A stretch of DNA of 64,000 bases from Martelella alba (lineage in GTDB: Bacteria; Pseudomonadota; Gammaproteobacteria; Enterobacterales; Enterobacteriaceae). Below are positions 45,951-53,893 of this stretch, piece by piece; positions within the stretch are counted from its first letter, which is position 1, and the number at the start of each line of letters is the position of its first letter. The notes beneath the pieces were generated by a model. The model was not told where the DNA came from. It worked only from the letters and a program-made list of their open reading frames with translations, and did not search any database. Made by a program: the position numbers and the translations under genes. The stretch lies in assembly GCF_005217455.1 (NCBI RefSeq), contig NZ_SZPQ01000026.1, forward strand, positions 19,888-83,887, in the 5' to 3' direction.

Positions 45951-46910
45951 CTAGTTTTCCGGCTCCGCCAGAAGGCGTCGGGCCACCACTTCATCGGTCA
46001 CCAGCCGATTAATGTATTTGCCCTGTAAAATAGCGTGAATAATTGGATATTTATTGGCGCCGCCGGACGCCAGGATCGTCACCGGCTTCTCTTTTAGCCT
46101 GGCCAACGGTAACGCCATAATGGACTCATTAAGCTGGTGGGCGATGACGTTGCCGTTTTTATCCAGAAAGCAGCCGAGAATTTCTCCGATACTGCCGAGG
46201 GCTATCAGTTCATCAAGATGATGGCGGACGATGGTAATCGGCGTAATGGGCGAACGGTGCGACAAATCACCGCAGGAGACCAGCACAACCTGAGCCTCCT
46301 CGGCCCGGTGCATGACTTCCGCCAATTCCTCGTGCATCAGCAGCGTGGCCCGGCTTTCCTTGGAAGGGCAATAAATGGGCGCGGTAAGATAGTGGCATTC
46401 CACATCCAGCGCCTGGGCCAGCGCGGTGGACACCTCGAAGGTATTGGTGCCCGACCCGCGGGTCACGCCGCCCATCAGGCCGACGACCCAGGATCCGGTG
46501 GGCTGTTTGGCGCTGATGCGGCGCACGCTGAAACTCAGGGTGCGCCCCCAACCGACGCCGATGCCTTTATAATCGTGTATCAGCGAGTCGAGCATGGCGC
46601 CGGCCGCTTCGCCGATGGTGCGTTGCTGTTCGATGTAATCCGGCAGCGAGGGCGTGACGATGGCGTCCGCCAAACCGAATTTGCCTTTCAGTCGTTCCTC
46701 AAGCTCAATGCAGTCCACCAGTGGTAACCGGAGGTCGACTACCACGCCGCCTTCGGCCCGCACCTGCCCGATGATTTTATTGACCCTCAGGCGCGTGATG
46801 TTCAGTCTGTCGGCGATTTGCTGCTGTGTCTGGCCGCCGACAAAATAAAACCAGGCGATACGCGCCCGTAGGTGGTCGTTTTCCGTTTCCCCGCTAAAAT
46901 CGGCTGGCAC
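45951..46910 (-). CDS. SorC/DeoR-type sugar-binding transcriptional regulator
   Basis: This is a 319-residue regulator. The N-terminal helix-turn-helix reads QQQIADRLNITRLRVNKII, and a phosphosugar-binding domain (SorC family) follows with GIGVGWGRTLSFSV and ILASGGANKYPIIHAIL. I chose GTG 46910, with AAAGGAG five bases upstream. The family, which includes LsrR, SorC, DeoR-like and EryD proteins, senses phosphorylated sugars. It is flanked by a SIS isomerase gene and the importer operon and probably controls both through the TGTAAA palindromes. Confidence 0.88.
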   Translation of the reverse strand: MPADFSGETENDHLRARIAWFYFVGGQTQQQIADRLNITRLRVNKIIGQVRAEGGVVVDLRLPLVDCIELEERLKGKFGLADAIVTPSLPDYIEQQRTIGEAAGAMLDSLIHDYKGIGVGWGRTLSFSVRRISAKQPTGSWVVGLMGGVTRGSGTNTFEVSTALAQALDVECHYLTAPIYCPSKESRATLLMHEELAEVMHRAEEAQVVLVSCGDLSHRSPITPITIVRHHLDELIALGSIGEILGCFLDKNGNVIAHQLNESIMALPLARLKEKPVTILASGGANKYPIIHAILQGKYINRLVTDEVVARRLLAEPEN

Positions 46911-46981
46911 ATTTGCTCCTTTGTTCGCGCTGGGAAGAGCACTATAGCATATTTCACCGGCGCGACGGCCTGCCTCAGCCA

Positions 46982-47533
46982 TCATTCCAGATTGGTATGG
47001 TTGGCGGCCATCGCCGTGTCGCTAAGGCGGAGCGCTTGCTGTAAGCGGGCCACCATACTTTCGAACAGCAAATAGAGCGCGCCCTCGTAAAGCGACCCCA
47101 TGGGCAGCACCGAGCCGCCGGCAACCGGATTGTCGGCCATGGTCTGGGCCGGCACGACCACCACCTGGTCGGCCATGACGGCACATGCGCCGCCCGGTTG
47201 CGCGGTCAGGCACAGCGTGGCGGCGCCGGCCCGTCGCGCGGTGACCAGCAGTGCCTCCACGGTGGAGAAACGGCCGGGGCCTGCCGATACTATCAGCATG
47301 TCGCCGCTGCCGAGCGGCGGCGTGGTCATATCCCCCACCACTGAGGCACTCAGTCCCAGATGATAAAGGCGCATGGCGAAGCCTTTAATTTGTAATCCCT
47401 CCCGGCCGACGCCATACAGCGCGATGCGCCGCGATTGTCGGATACGCGTGACCGCCTGTCCGATCGCGCCATCGTCCACCTTGGCCAGCACAGCGGCCAG
47501 TTCACCCAGCGCCCGCTCAATAAATGTGGTCAT
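46982..47533 (-). CDS. SIS-domain phosphosugar isomerase (6-phospho-3-hexuloisomerase-like)
   Basis: This is a 183-residue single SIS-domain protein. RRIALYGVGREGLQIKGFAMRL and DMLIVSAGPGRFSTV form the phosphate-binding loops. The size and pattern fit HxlB-type 6-phospho-3-hexuloisomerases, which interconvert 3-hexulose 6-phosphate and fructose 6-phosphate; the usual partner synthase HxlA is absent. GGAGGGGAAGG precedes ATG 47533. It is followed after 71 bases by the SorC-type regulator. It may isomerise a phosphosugar made from the imported substrate. Confidence 0.8.
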   Translation of the reverse strand: MTTFIERALGELAAVLAKVDDGAIGQAVTRIRQSRRIALYGVGREGLQIKGFAMRLYHLGLSASVVGDMTTPPLGSGDMLIVSAGPGRFSTVEALLVTARRAGAATLCLTAQPGGACAVMADQVVVVPAQTMADNPVAGGSVLPMGSLYEGALYLLFESMVARLQQALRLSDTAMAANHTNLE

Positions 47534-47607
47534 GCCTTCCCCTCCGCCGGAATCGCCGACCACTGGCGCCGCTAAAGGGACCGCTTGACCTGTGGTCGAT
47601 ATGCATA

Positions 47608-47625
47608 TGTAAATTTATATTTACA
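47608..47625. promoter_or_regulatory. Candidate SorC-family operator, SIS-gene promoter
   Basis: TGTAAATTTATATTTACA has perfect 7-base arms TGTAAAT/ATTTACA around four bases. It lies 75 bases upstream of the SIS gene on the minus strand, at promoter distance. Confidence 0.55.
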
Positions 47626-47757
47626 ATTATATAAGCGATTCGATAACGTAACTGTGATCCGCTTGGTTTTATCGAAACAAGCCGAGGGATTTTGGCCCGA
47701 TTCAATGTCTCGTTTTTGCCACGCCGGGTATTTCACGGATCAACGGGATCTCACGGA

Positions 47758-49173
47758 TTACCCGTGGTGGGGAAAATGGGCATAATTGAGGCGGATGGCA
47801 TCGGCGGTATCGCCGAAATCCCTGCCTCGGGCAACGATGATATTCTTTTCCAGTAACTCAATCAGTATCCCATCATAGGTTCGGCCAGAGGCCGACGGGG
47901 TGAATCTACCATAAAGATAAAACCCGCCATGACCATTTTTTAACGAAAAATCATTAGGATAGCTCGATTTCAGCCAATGCCGCATCTGTTCGGCCCGCCG
48001 GGCGAGTTGCGTCTGGAGATGGGCCGTATGCATATCAATATGGTTCAAAAGATAGTGTTCGGCCAAAAGCTGGGGCAGCGCGCTCAGACCCGCATCTATC
48101 TGCTGGCGGACATCGGCTAATTTCGCCACAATGGTTTTTGGCGCAATCAGCCAGCCGGCACGGATATTATTGCCGATATATTTTGACAGCGAGCCGATAT
48201 AAATAACCTGTTGGTGCAGATCATATTTTTTTAACGGGGTGATATCGGTTTTCGAATCGAACGATAATAGGCTGTAGGCGTCATCCTCAACAATGGGGAT
48301 GTGTTTTATCCGGCAAATTTGCAATAAGGTTTTTTTCCGCTCCTCGCCCATGACATAACCGGTCGGATTCTGGAAGATGGGATTAAGGAACACCATCTTC
48401 AACGGGTTTTTCTCGGCCATCTGCGTGAGCTTATCTGGGATGATGCCTTGTTCATCGACGGGCAAGCGGCAAATGCGCAATCCGGATGATCTGAAAATCG
48501 GCAACAGATAAAAATAGGACGGCGCCTCAATGCCAATAATATCGCCCGGTTTAAGCAATGTTTGCGCTATCAGAAACAATGCCTGCTGGGCGCCGGACGT
48601 AATCAGAATCTGCTCCGTTTCGACGCCGAGATTAAGCCTTTTCTGTAAATGGCGCCGAACGGTCTCACGGAAAGAATACAACCCCAGCAAGGCATTTTCG
48701 GCATCCTGCTCTTGGGCGCACAAGTTATACCAGGAGAGTTCAGGAAAGGTCTGAACCGGCAGCAAGTCGGCGGGAATGCTGCCGCTGGCCAAATCCCACA
48801 CGGGGGTATGCGCCATGGCGGCTTTTTTTCTTAACCGGTCGGCCCGGATGACGTAATCATCCGGCTTTTGGCGTTTGCCGTCACGGCCCGCCGCGGACCA
48901 ATTAAGCACCGGGTAGGATTGCAGCCCCCACTTTTCCGGATTGACAAAAGTGCCGCTGCCTTGCTTACGGACCAGGACGCCCCGGTCCACCAGCTTATCC
49001 AGCGCAACGATGACCGTCGAACGGTTGACATCCAGCAACGCGCTGAGCTGGCGCTCCGAGGGCAGGCGATCGCCGGCATTGAGCATACCGTTGACGATAC
49101 CGTCTTCCACCAGCCCGATAATCTGCCGGTATAACGGTTTTTTCTCTTCTGCAACCTTCGGTAATGACCACAT
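47758..49173 (-). CDS. pdxR: PdxR-type MocR/GntR regulator of pdxST
   Basis: This is a 471-residue MocR protein. The N-terminal GntR winged helix is GMLNAGDRLPSERQLSALLD, then VNRSTVIVALDKLVDRGVLV. A fold-type I aminotransferase domain follows, with a PLP-lysine in GSLSKYIGNNIRAGW near residue 325. PdxR proteins bind PLP and control pdxST; here the gene is divergent from pdxST with a 169-base gap. I chose ATG 49173 as the start because the longer frame to 49269 adds an unlikely N-terminal tail. It probably activates pdxST when PLP is low, as in Gram-positive relatives. Confidence 0.87.
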   Translation of the reverse strand: MWSLPKVAEEKKPLYRQIIGLVEDGIVNGMLNAGDRLPSERQLSALLDVNRSTVIVALDKLVDRGVLVRKQGSGTFVNPEKWGLQSYPVLNWSAAGRDGKRQKPDDYVIRADRLRKKAAMAHTPVWDLASGSIPADLLPVQTFPELSWYNLCAQEQDAENALLGLYSFRETVRRHLQKRLNLGVETEQILITSGAQQALFLIAQTLLKPGDIIGIEAPSYFYLLPIFRSSGLRICRLPVDEQGIIPDKLTQMAEKNPLKMVFLNPIFQNPTGYVMGEERKKTLLQICRIKHIPIVEDDAYSLLSFDSKTDITPLKKYDLHQQVIYIGSLSKYIGNNIRAGWLIAPKTIVAKLADVRQQIDAGLSALPQLLAEHYLLNHIDMHTAHLQTQLARRAEQMRHWLKSSYPNDFSLKNGHGGFYLYGRFTPSASGRTYDGILIELLEKNIIVARGRDFGDTADAIRLNYAHFPHHG

Positions 49174-49342
49174 GGCTTTACGACACCTTTTGACGCAATC
49201 GTCGCGATCGGCGCCGTTCGACCACGGACGCCAGCACGGATAGTAGCAAATTGGATGGTAAAATAACAACCAATTGGAGGTGGTTTTGCTTCCTCGCGGG
49301 GATAAATATAGACGGGATTATTTCTAATTGACGGGAGTCGCA

Positions 49343-50230
49343 ATGGACAAGACAACAGGTTCTGAGAAAGTGAAACGCGGTATGGCCAGAATGCAAAAAG
49401 GCGGGGTGATCATGGATGTCGTCAACGCGGAACAGGCGAAAATCGCCGAGGATGCGGGGGCGGTCGCGGTAATGGCCTTGGAGCGGGTACCGTCTGATAT
49501 TCGTGCCGCCGGCGGCGTGGCGCGGATGGCCGACCCTCAGATCATTATGCAGGTCATGGAGGCCGTCACCATCCCGGTGATGGCAAAAGCCCGAATCGGC
49601 CATATTGCCGAGGCGAAAATCCTCGAAGCGCTGGGGGTGGATTATATTGATGAAAGCGAAGTCCTGACCCCGGCGGATGAAGAGTTCCATATTTTAAAAC
49701 GCGACTTTTCCGTGCCGTTCGTCTGCGGCTGCCGGGATTTGGGCGAGGCGTTGCGGCGTATCGGCGAAGGGGCGTCCATGTTGCGCACCAAAGGCGAACC
49801 GGGTACCGGGAATATCGTGGAGGCGGTCCGGCATATGCGTAAAGTCAACGAACAAATTCGCATTGTCGCCGGCAAAAACGAAGAAGAATTGATGTCGCTT
49901 GCCAAGGAGTTGGGCGCGCCCTATGAACTGCTGCGACAGCTCAAGGAAGCGGGCAGATTGCCGGTGGTGAATTTCGCCGCCGGTGGCGTGGCCACCCCCG
50001 CGGACGCCGCATTAATGATGCTGCTGGGCGCGGATGGCGTGTTTGTCGGATCCGGGATATTCAAATCAGACGACCCGGCGAAATTTGCCAAGGCGATTGT
50101 CCAGGCCACCACGCATTATGAAGACTATCCCCTGTTGGCCGAATTATCGAAAGGTCTGGGCACCCCGATGAAGGGCATCGATATCGCCGCGCTGACGGCG
50201 GAGCAACGCATGCAGGAAAGAGGGTGGTAA
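49343..50230 (+). CDS. pdxS: Pyridoxal 5'-phosphate synthase subunit PdxS
   Basis: This is a 295-residue TIM-barrel synthase subunit. It has the invariant [18 protein letters not shown] loop, the ribose-phosphate lysine in VMAKARIGH near residue 79, and the second lysine in [11 protein letters not shown] near residue 147. It combines ribose or ribulose 5-phosphate, glyceraldehyde 3-phosphate and ammonia to make PLP without 1-deoxyxylulose phosphate. GGGAG precedes ATG 49343. pdxT follows one base after the stop, so the PdxST complex is made from one message. Confidence 0.96.
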   Translation: MDKTTGSEKVKRGMARMQKGGVIMDVVNAEQAKIAEDAGAVAVMALERVPSDIRAAGGVARMADPQIIMQVMEAVTIPVMAKARIGHIAEAKILEALGVDYIDESEVLTPADEEFHILKRDFSVPFVCGCRDLGEALRRIGEGASMLRTKGEPGTGNIVEAVRHMRKVNEQIRIVAGKNEEELMSLAKELGAPYELLRQLKEAGRLPVVNFAAGGVATPADAALMMLLGADGVFVGSGIFKSDDPAKFAKAIVQATTHYEDYPLLAELSKGLGTPMKGIDIAALTAEQRMQERGW

Positions 50231-50231
50231 T

Positions 50232-50807
50232 ATGGCGATGGTAGGGGTGCTGGCGTTGCAGGGTGATGTCAGCGAACACATGCTTAAATTGCGCGGGATG
50301 GGGGTGAGCGCGGTTGCGGTGAAAAATCGCGCCGGTCTAGGGAATGTCGATGCGCTCATCATTCCCGGCGGCGAGTCCACCGCCATCAGCCGCCTGATAC
50401 ACACCGGCGGCCTCTTTGCGCCCATAAAGGATTTTGCCCGCGATCGCCCCGTGTTGGGGACATGTGCCGGGTTGATCATGTGCAGCAGGGAAGTGCCTGA
50501 CAGTGAAAATCGGGTCACGCCCCTGGGGTTGATTGATATTTGCGTCACCCGCAACGGGTTCGGCAGGCAAATAGACAGCTTCGAAACCCTGATTGCGGTC
50601 GAGGCGTTTGGCCAGTCTATCCCCGCCGTGTTTATCCGGGCGCCCTTTATTCAGTCGGTGGGCAGCCAGGTCACGGCGCTGGCGCATTATGAAGACAAAA
50701 TTGTGATGGCGGAGCAGGGAAACATCCTGGTGTGCGCTTTCCATCCTGAACTGACGGCGGACAATTCGGTGTTCAACTATTTCGTCAATAAAATAACAAC
50801 CCGGTAA
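50232..50807 (+). CDS. pdxT: Pyridoxal 5'-phosphate synthase glutaminase subunit PdxT
   Basis: This 191-residue class I glutamine amidotransferase supplies ammonia to PdxS. The nucleophile Cys lies in LGTCAGLIM near residue 78. The His/Glu pair lies in FHPELT near residue 173, and the IPGGESTAISRL oxyanion segment near residue 45 is typical. ATG 50232 lies one base after the pdxS stop. A GC-rich hairpin (50813-50846) follows and separates it from the convergent lptG-like gene. Confidence 0.95.
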   Translation: MAMVGVLALQGDVSEHMLKLRGMGVSAVAVKNRAGLGNVDALIIPGGESTAISRLIHTGGLFAPIKDFARDRPVLGTCAGLIMCSREVPDSENRVTPLGLIDICVTRNGFGRQIDSFETLIAVEAFGQSIPAVFIRAPFIQSVGSQVTALAHYEDKIVMAEQGNILVCAFHPELTADNSVFNYFVNKITTR

Positions 50808-50812
50808 TCGCG

Positions 50813-50846
50813 CCGGCCACGTTTTCCCATTATCCCGCGTGGCCGG
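50813..50846. terminator. Hairpin between convergent pdxT and lptG-like genes
   Basis: CCGGCCACG (50813-50821) and CGTGGCCGG (50838-50846) are perfect 9-base arms with a 16-base loop, 5 bases after the pdxT stop. It could terminate both convergent operons. Confidence 0.5.
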
Positions 50847-50851
50847 TCGAC

Positions 50852-51931
50852 CTAGTGTTGTTTATCGAAACGATAAACCAATGCCAACGCGATAATCAAA
50901 AGCAAAATCGGCGGAATCAGGGCCGTTAATGGCACATTCAGAGAAAATAACAGCCCCAGGTTGAGAATGATCTGGTAGACAATGTAGGTGAGAAGGCCAA
51001 CGATAACCCCCACGGCCAAGCGACTGCCCAGTCCGGGCCTGCGGGGAATACTGAAGGTAAACGGGATTGCTAATAACATCATGGCCACAACCAGAATAGA
51101 CTGGCCCAGCTTTTTCCATAAAGCAATTCGATATTCAATGCTGGGCTGCCCGGTATTTTTCAGATAATCGATATAATGATTTAGCTGATTGATAGAGAAG
51201 CTATCGGCGGGCAGGGTCAGTGCTTTCAGGCTCATTCCGGAAAAGAGGGATTGCCAGCGTAAATCGGCATGTGTTTGTACCGATTCTTTGTTGTCCTGCC
51301 AATTTTTCTGCATAACGTTATGCAAAATCCAGACCCCGTTATTGATAATAGTGGCTTTCCCCGCGTAGATATAAGATGCCAGCGACAGATCGGTCCGGTA
51401 ATGAAATATCTCAATTCCGACGGGCTGCTGATGTTCATCCAGGGACTTTACCGTAACGAATTCATTACCGCGCCTTGCCCACAACGCGTTGCCCGTGTTG
51501 CCGGCATCCCCCGCCTTAGCGACAGCGGTATCCTTGATTTGCAAGGCATATTGTTGCATTGGCGAGGCGACCCATTCATTCAGAATGCCTAATGACAGGT
51601 TCATAAGCAAACCGGCATAAAAAAGAACCCGCGCAATGCTGAAAATGGACAATCCGGCGGTACGGATCGCCGTCAGTTCCAGGCTTTTGGATAATTGGCC
51701 AAGTCCGGCGATGCTGCCCAGTAGCGCAATAAAGGGACCAAGATCGATAAGACTTCGGGGTAATGTCATCAACACAACCAGCAAGGCCTGAGTCCAATGG
51801 TATCCATTGGGAGTGACATCCTCGAGCTCGTTTATCAAATTGAATGTGGTAAACAGCGGGATTAACAATCCGGCGGCGGCGGCAAAACCCATGAACACAT
51901 TCCGAATCAGATAACGGCTGAAGATATTCAT
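50852..51931 (-). CDS. LptG-like permease of the LPS/lipid transport family (paralogue)
   Basis: This is a 359-residue YjgP/YjgQ-family protein. An N-terminal helix (MNIFSRYLIRNVFMGFAAAA) is followed by TLPRSLIDLGPFIALLGSIAGL, a periplasmic beta-rich domain, and C-terminal helices ending with YRFDKQH. LptF and LptG form the inner-membrane channel that lifts lipopolysaccharide for LptB-driven export. ATG 51931 overlaps the stop of the LptF-like gene (ATGA). Enterobacteria normally carry lptFG next to pepA; here the pair sits in a lipid island, so I take it as a second copy possibly devoted to another lipid. No lptB-like ATPase is nearby. Confidence 0.85.
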   Translation of the reverse strand: MNIFSRYLIRNVFMGFAAAAGLLIPLFTTFNLINELEDVTPNGYHWTQALLVVLMTLPRSLIDLGPFIALLGSIAGLGQLSKSLELTAIRTAGLSIFSIARVLFYAGLLMNLSLGILNEWVASPMQQYALQIKDTAVAKAGDAGNTGNALWARRGNEFVTVKSLDEHQQPVGIEIFHYRTDLSLASYIYAGKATIINNGVWILHNVMQKNWQDNKESVQTHADLRWQSLFSGMSLKALTLPADSFSINQLNHYIDYLKNTGQPSIEYRIALWKKLGQSILVVAMMLLAIPFTFSIPRRPGLGSRLAVGVIVGLLTYIVYQIILNLGLLFSLNVPLTALIPPILLLIIALALVYRFDKQH

Positions 51932-52998
51932 AAAAAGGGTTTCCGCAACAGTGAGAGATCGCGCGCAACCAGAATGGCAAGCCCCAGCAACATAAGTAGA
52001 GAAACTGACCAGACGCCGGGAATAATAGGGAGAGTACCGTTGGCGACTAATGTGCGGCAGATATTCCCGCCATAAAAAATAGCGGTAAACAAGACCGTCA
52101 GCGGTAATAATGTCGCATAACGATCCTGTCGGGGTTTGGCGCGGCTTAACGGAATAGCCAATAATACCATAAGAATGGTGATCACTCCGCGGCTTTCCCG
52201 CCATTGCAATTCCGCCGTATCGGCGGGGTCAGACGAGTGGGATAACGCTTCCACCGATGCCGATTTATGGGTAGTTTCGATGCTTTGGTTAAGTGGTTTA
52301 AGCGCCATGCGATAATGCGTGTAATTTTGCATAATGTCATCTGTGCCCTGGCGATCCAGCACATAGGCCGTGCCTGATTTCAGCATTACGGTGGGGTTTG
52401 TGGGAGAGGGATCGATAACGTCAACGGAACGCGCCCTATAGAGGTCGGTGTTATTTTCAGAGCGTGAATAGATTAAAACATCCGTAAGGTGCTGCGATGC
52501 CGGATCAATATGCCTGGCGAGGATCATCCGGCCGCCGCCATTCGCATTGAACTTATCGGCCTGTAAATGGCCCACGTCCAGCACTGACTGTGACTGTTGT
52601 TTCAACTGATAGATATTGGCGTAGGCCCAGGGCCTGCCATACAGGGAAAGCAGGGTGGCAAACAGGGCCAGCGGCGCGGCCAGTATCATCACCGCCTTGT
52701 AAAGCCGCCACGGGCTGAAGCCAGACGCGTGAAGGGCGGTGATTTCAGAATCGTGATAAAGCTGGCCCAGCACAATCGCGACCGAGACATAAAGGCTCGC
52801 CGGCATAATAATATCTAGAGAAATTAATATCTTATAGAATACAACCTTGAGAACGACCGCTAACGCCAATGTCCCGTTGGCCGCGTCCGTCAGGTATCGC
52901 TGGGCAGAAAAACTGGCATACATGAAAATCAGAAAACCCACGATAATCATCACCAAGCGGCGGATTTCAACCATGATATAGCGCTCAATCAAATACAT
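51928..52998 (-). CDS. LptF-like permease of the LPS/lipid transport family (paralogue)
   Basis: This 356-residue protein of the YjgP/YjgQ (LptF/LptG) family has N-terminal helices VMIIVGFLIFMYASFSAQRY and ILISLDIIMPASLYVSVAIV. SEITALHASGFSPWRLYKAV is the family's cytoplasmic coupling segment, and a periplasmic domain is followed by C-terminal helices with LLAIPLSRAKPRQDRY. It is coupled to the downstream LptG-like gene by a 4-base overlap. It follows the YtfJ-like gene by 77 bases on the same strand. In the island context it may move a lipid other than LPS across the envelope. Confidence 0.85.
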   Translation of the reverse strand: MYLIERYIMVEIRRLVMIIVGFLIFMYASFSAQRYLTDAANGTLALAVVLKVVFYKILISLDIIMPASLYVSVAIVLGQLYHDSEITALHASGFSPWRLYKAVMILAAPLALFATLLSLYGRPWAYANIYQLKQQSQSVLDVGHLQADKFNANGGGRMILARHIDPASQHLTDVLIYSRSENNTDLYRARSVDVIDPSPTNPTVMLKSGTAYVLDRQGTDDIMQNYTHYRMALKPLNQSIETTHKSASVEALSHSSDPADTAELQWRESRGVITILMVLLAIPLSRAKPRQDRYATLLPLTVLFTAIFYGGNICRTLVANGTLPIIPGVWSVSLLMLLGLAILVARDLSLLRKPFL

Positions 52999-53075
52999 AA
53001 GCTACTCGCGCTCCTCGTTACCCAGCATAGTCCCGCCCGGAACGGCGCCGGCGTCCGCCCGTTTTCTCTTTCCCT

Positions 53076-53699
53076 TCATGGTTGATCACGGCTTATCAGT
53101 TTGCGCAGCAAAGCGATCACCAAATCAACGTCATTCGGCGACAAGGCGCCATCTTTTGCCCATTGAACGCGGCCGGAGTTATCCAGCACAACAATGGTTG
53201 AACTTTCTTCAGGCAGTCGCCAGGCCTTGCGGGCCAATCCATCACTATCAACAATGAACTGCGCCCAAGGATAATTTTTCTTGTTTTTCTCAATCTTACC
53301 GCGCACGAAAAAGCCCGAACCGGGGATAGCATCGTCAGTATTGACAATGGTGGTCGGCTGAAAACGATCCCTTGGAAAATTCGCTTCTTTCACGGCGGTA
53401 ATCAGCATCTGATTCTTCTTTTTTGCCGACGTGCGCCCGGCGATATACTGCATAACGCGAACCTTGCCCGCCAGTTCCGAACTCCGCCATGTCTTATAGC
53501 TGAATTGGCCATTCTTCAAAATCAACTCCCCTCGCGCCGTAATGACAACCGGCGCGACGGATTGGCCGAGCATAAAATTATGTGCCGATGATATTAACGG
53601 GAACAGCAGCAGCAACATCATCAATAACCCGCGTAAAGCCGTCCCGTGTTTATGTTGGAGGGTGGTTTGACCGCTTGAGTTTTTAACGCTACTCGTCAT
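53076..53699 (-). CDS. YtfJ-family periplasmic protein
   Basis: This is a 207-residue protein. A signal peptide (GLLMMLLLLFPLISSAHN) follows a basic N terminus; the mature domain reads KVRVMQYIAGRTSAKKKNQ, then QPTTIVNTDDAIPGSGFFV and STIVVLDNSGRVQWAKDGAL, the thioredoxin-like fold of the YtfJ family. The ATG at 53699 and a GAGG-type ribosome binding site lie within a copy of the dispersed repeat, which also supplies the first four codons. The role of YtfJ is not established. Its position with LptF/LptG paralogues suggests an envelope lipid process. Confidence 0.82.
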   Translation of the reverse strand: MTSSVKNSSGQTTLQHKHGTALRGLLMMLLLLFPLISSAHNFMLGQSVAPVVITARGELILKNGQFSYKTWRSSELAGKVRVMQYIAGRTSAKKKNQMLITAVKEANFPRDRFQPTTIVNTDDAIPGSGFFVRGKIEKNKKNYPWAQFIVDSDGLARKAWRLPEESSTIVVLDNSGRVQWAKDGALSPNDVDLVIALLRKLISRDQP

Positions 53700-53813
53700 A
53701 CTTCACGTTGCCTCCTTGTTGGCTGCGCTCGCTCACCCCAGTCACATAGTGAGCTATGCTCCTGGGGACTCACTCGCTTGCCGCCGCGATGCAACGTGAA
53801 TTATTTAGAGTAG
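53690..53813 (-). repeat. Dispersed repeat, first of two tandem copies
   Basis: TACTCGTCATACTTCACGTT through TCACCCCAGTCACATAGTGA to AACGTGAATTATTTAGAGTA matches the inverse orientation of the element. It overlaps the start of the YtfJ-like gene. Confidence 0.7.
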
Positions 53814-53814
53814 A

Positions 53815-53887
53815 TACTCGTCATACTTCACGTTGCCTCTTTGTTGGCTGCGCTCGTTCACCCCAGTCACATAGCGAGCTATGCTCC
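53815..53887 (-). repeat. Dispersed repeat, second tandem copy, truncated
   Basis: It begins with the same TACTCGTCATACTTCACGTT and stops after AGCGAGCTATGCTCC, just before the end of the CHAD-like gene. It is joined head-to-tail to the copy at 53690. Confidence 0.65.
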
Positions 53888-53893
53888 TTTCAT

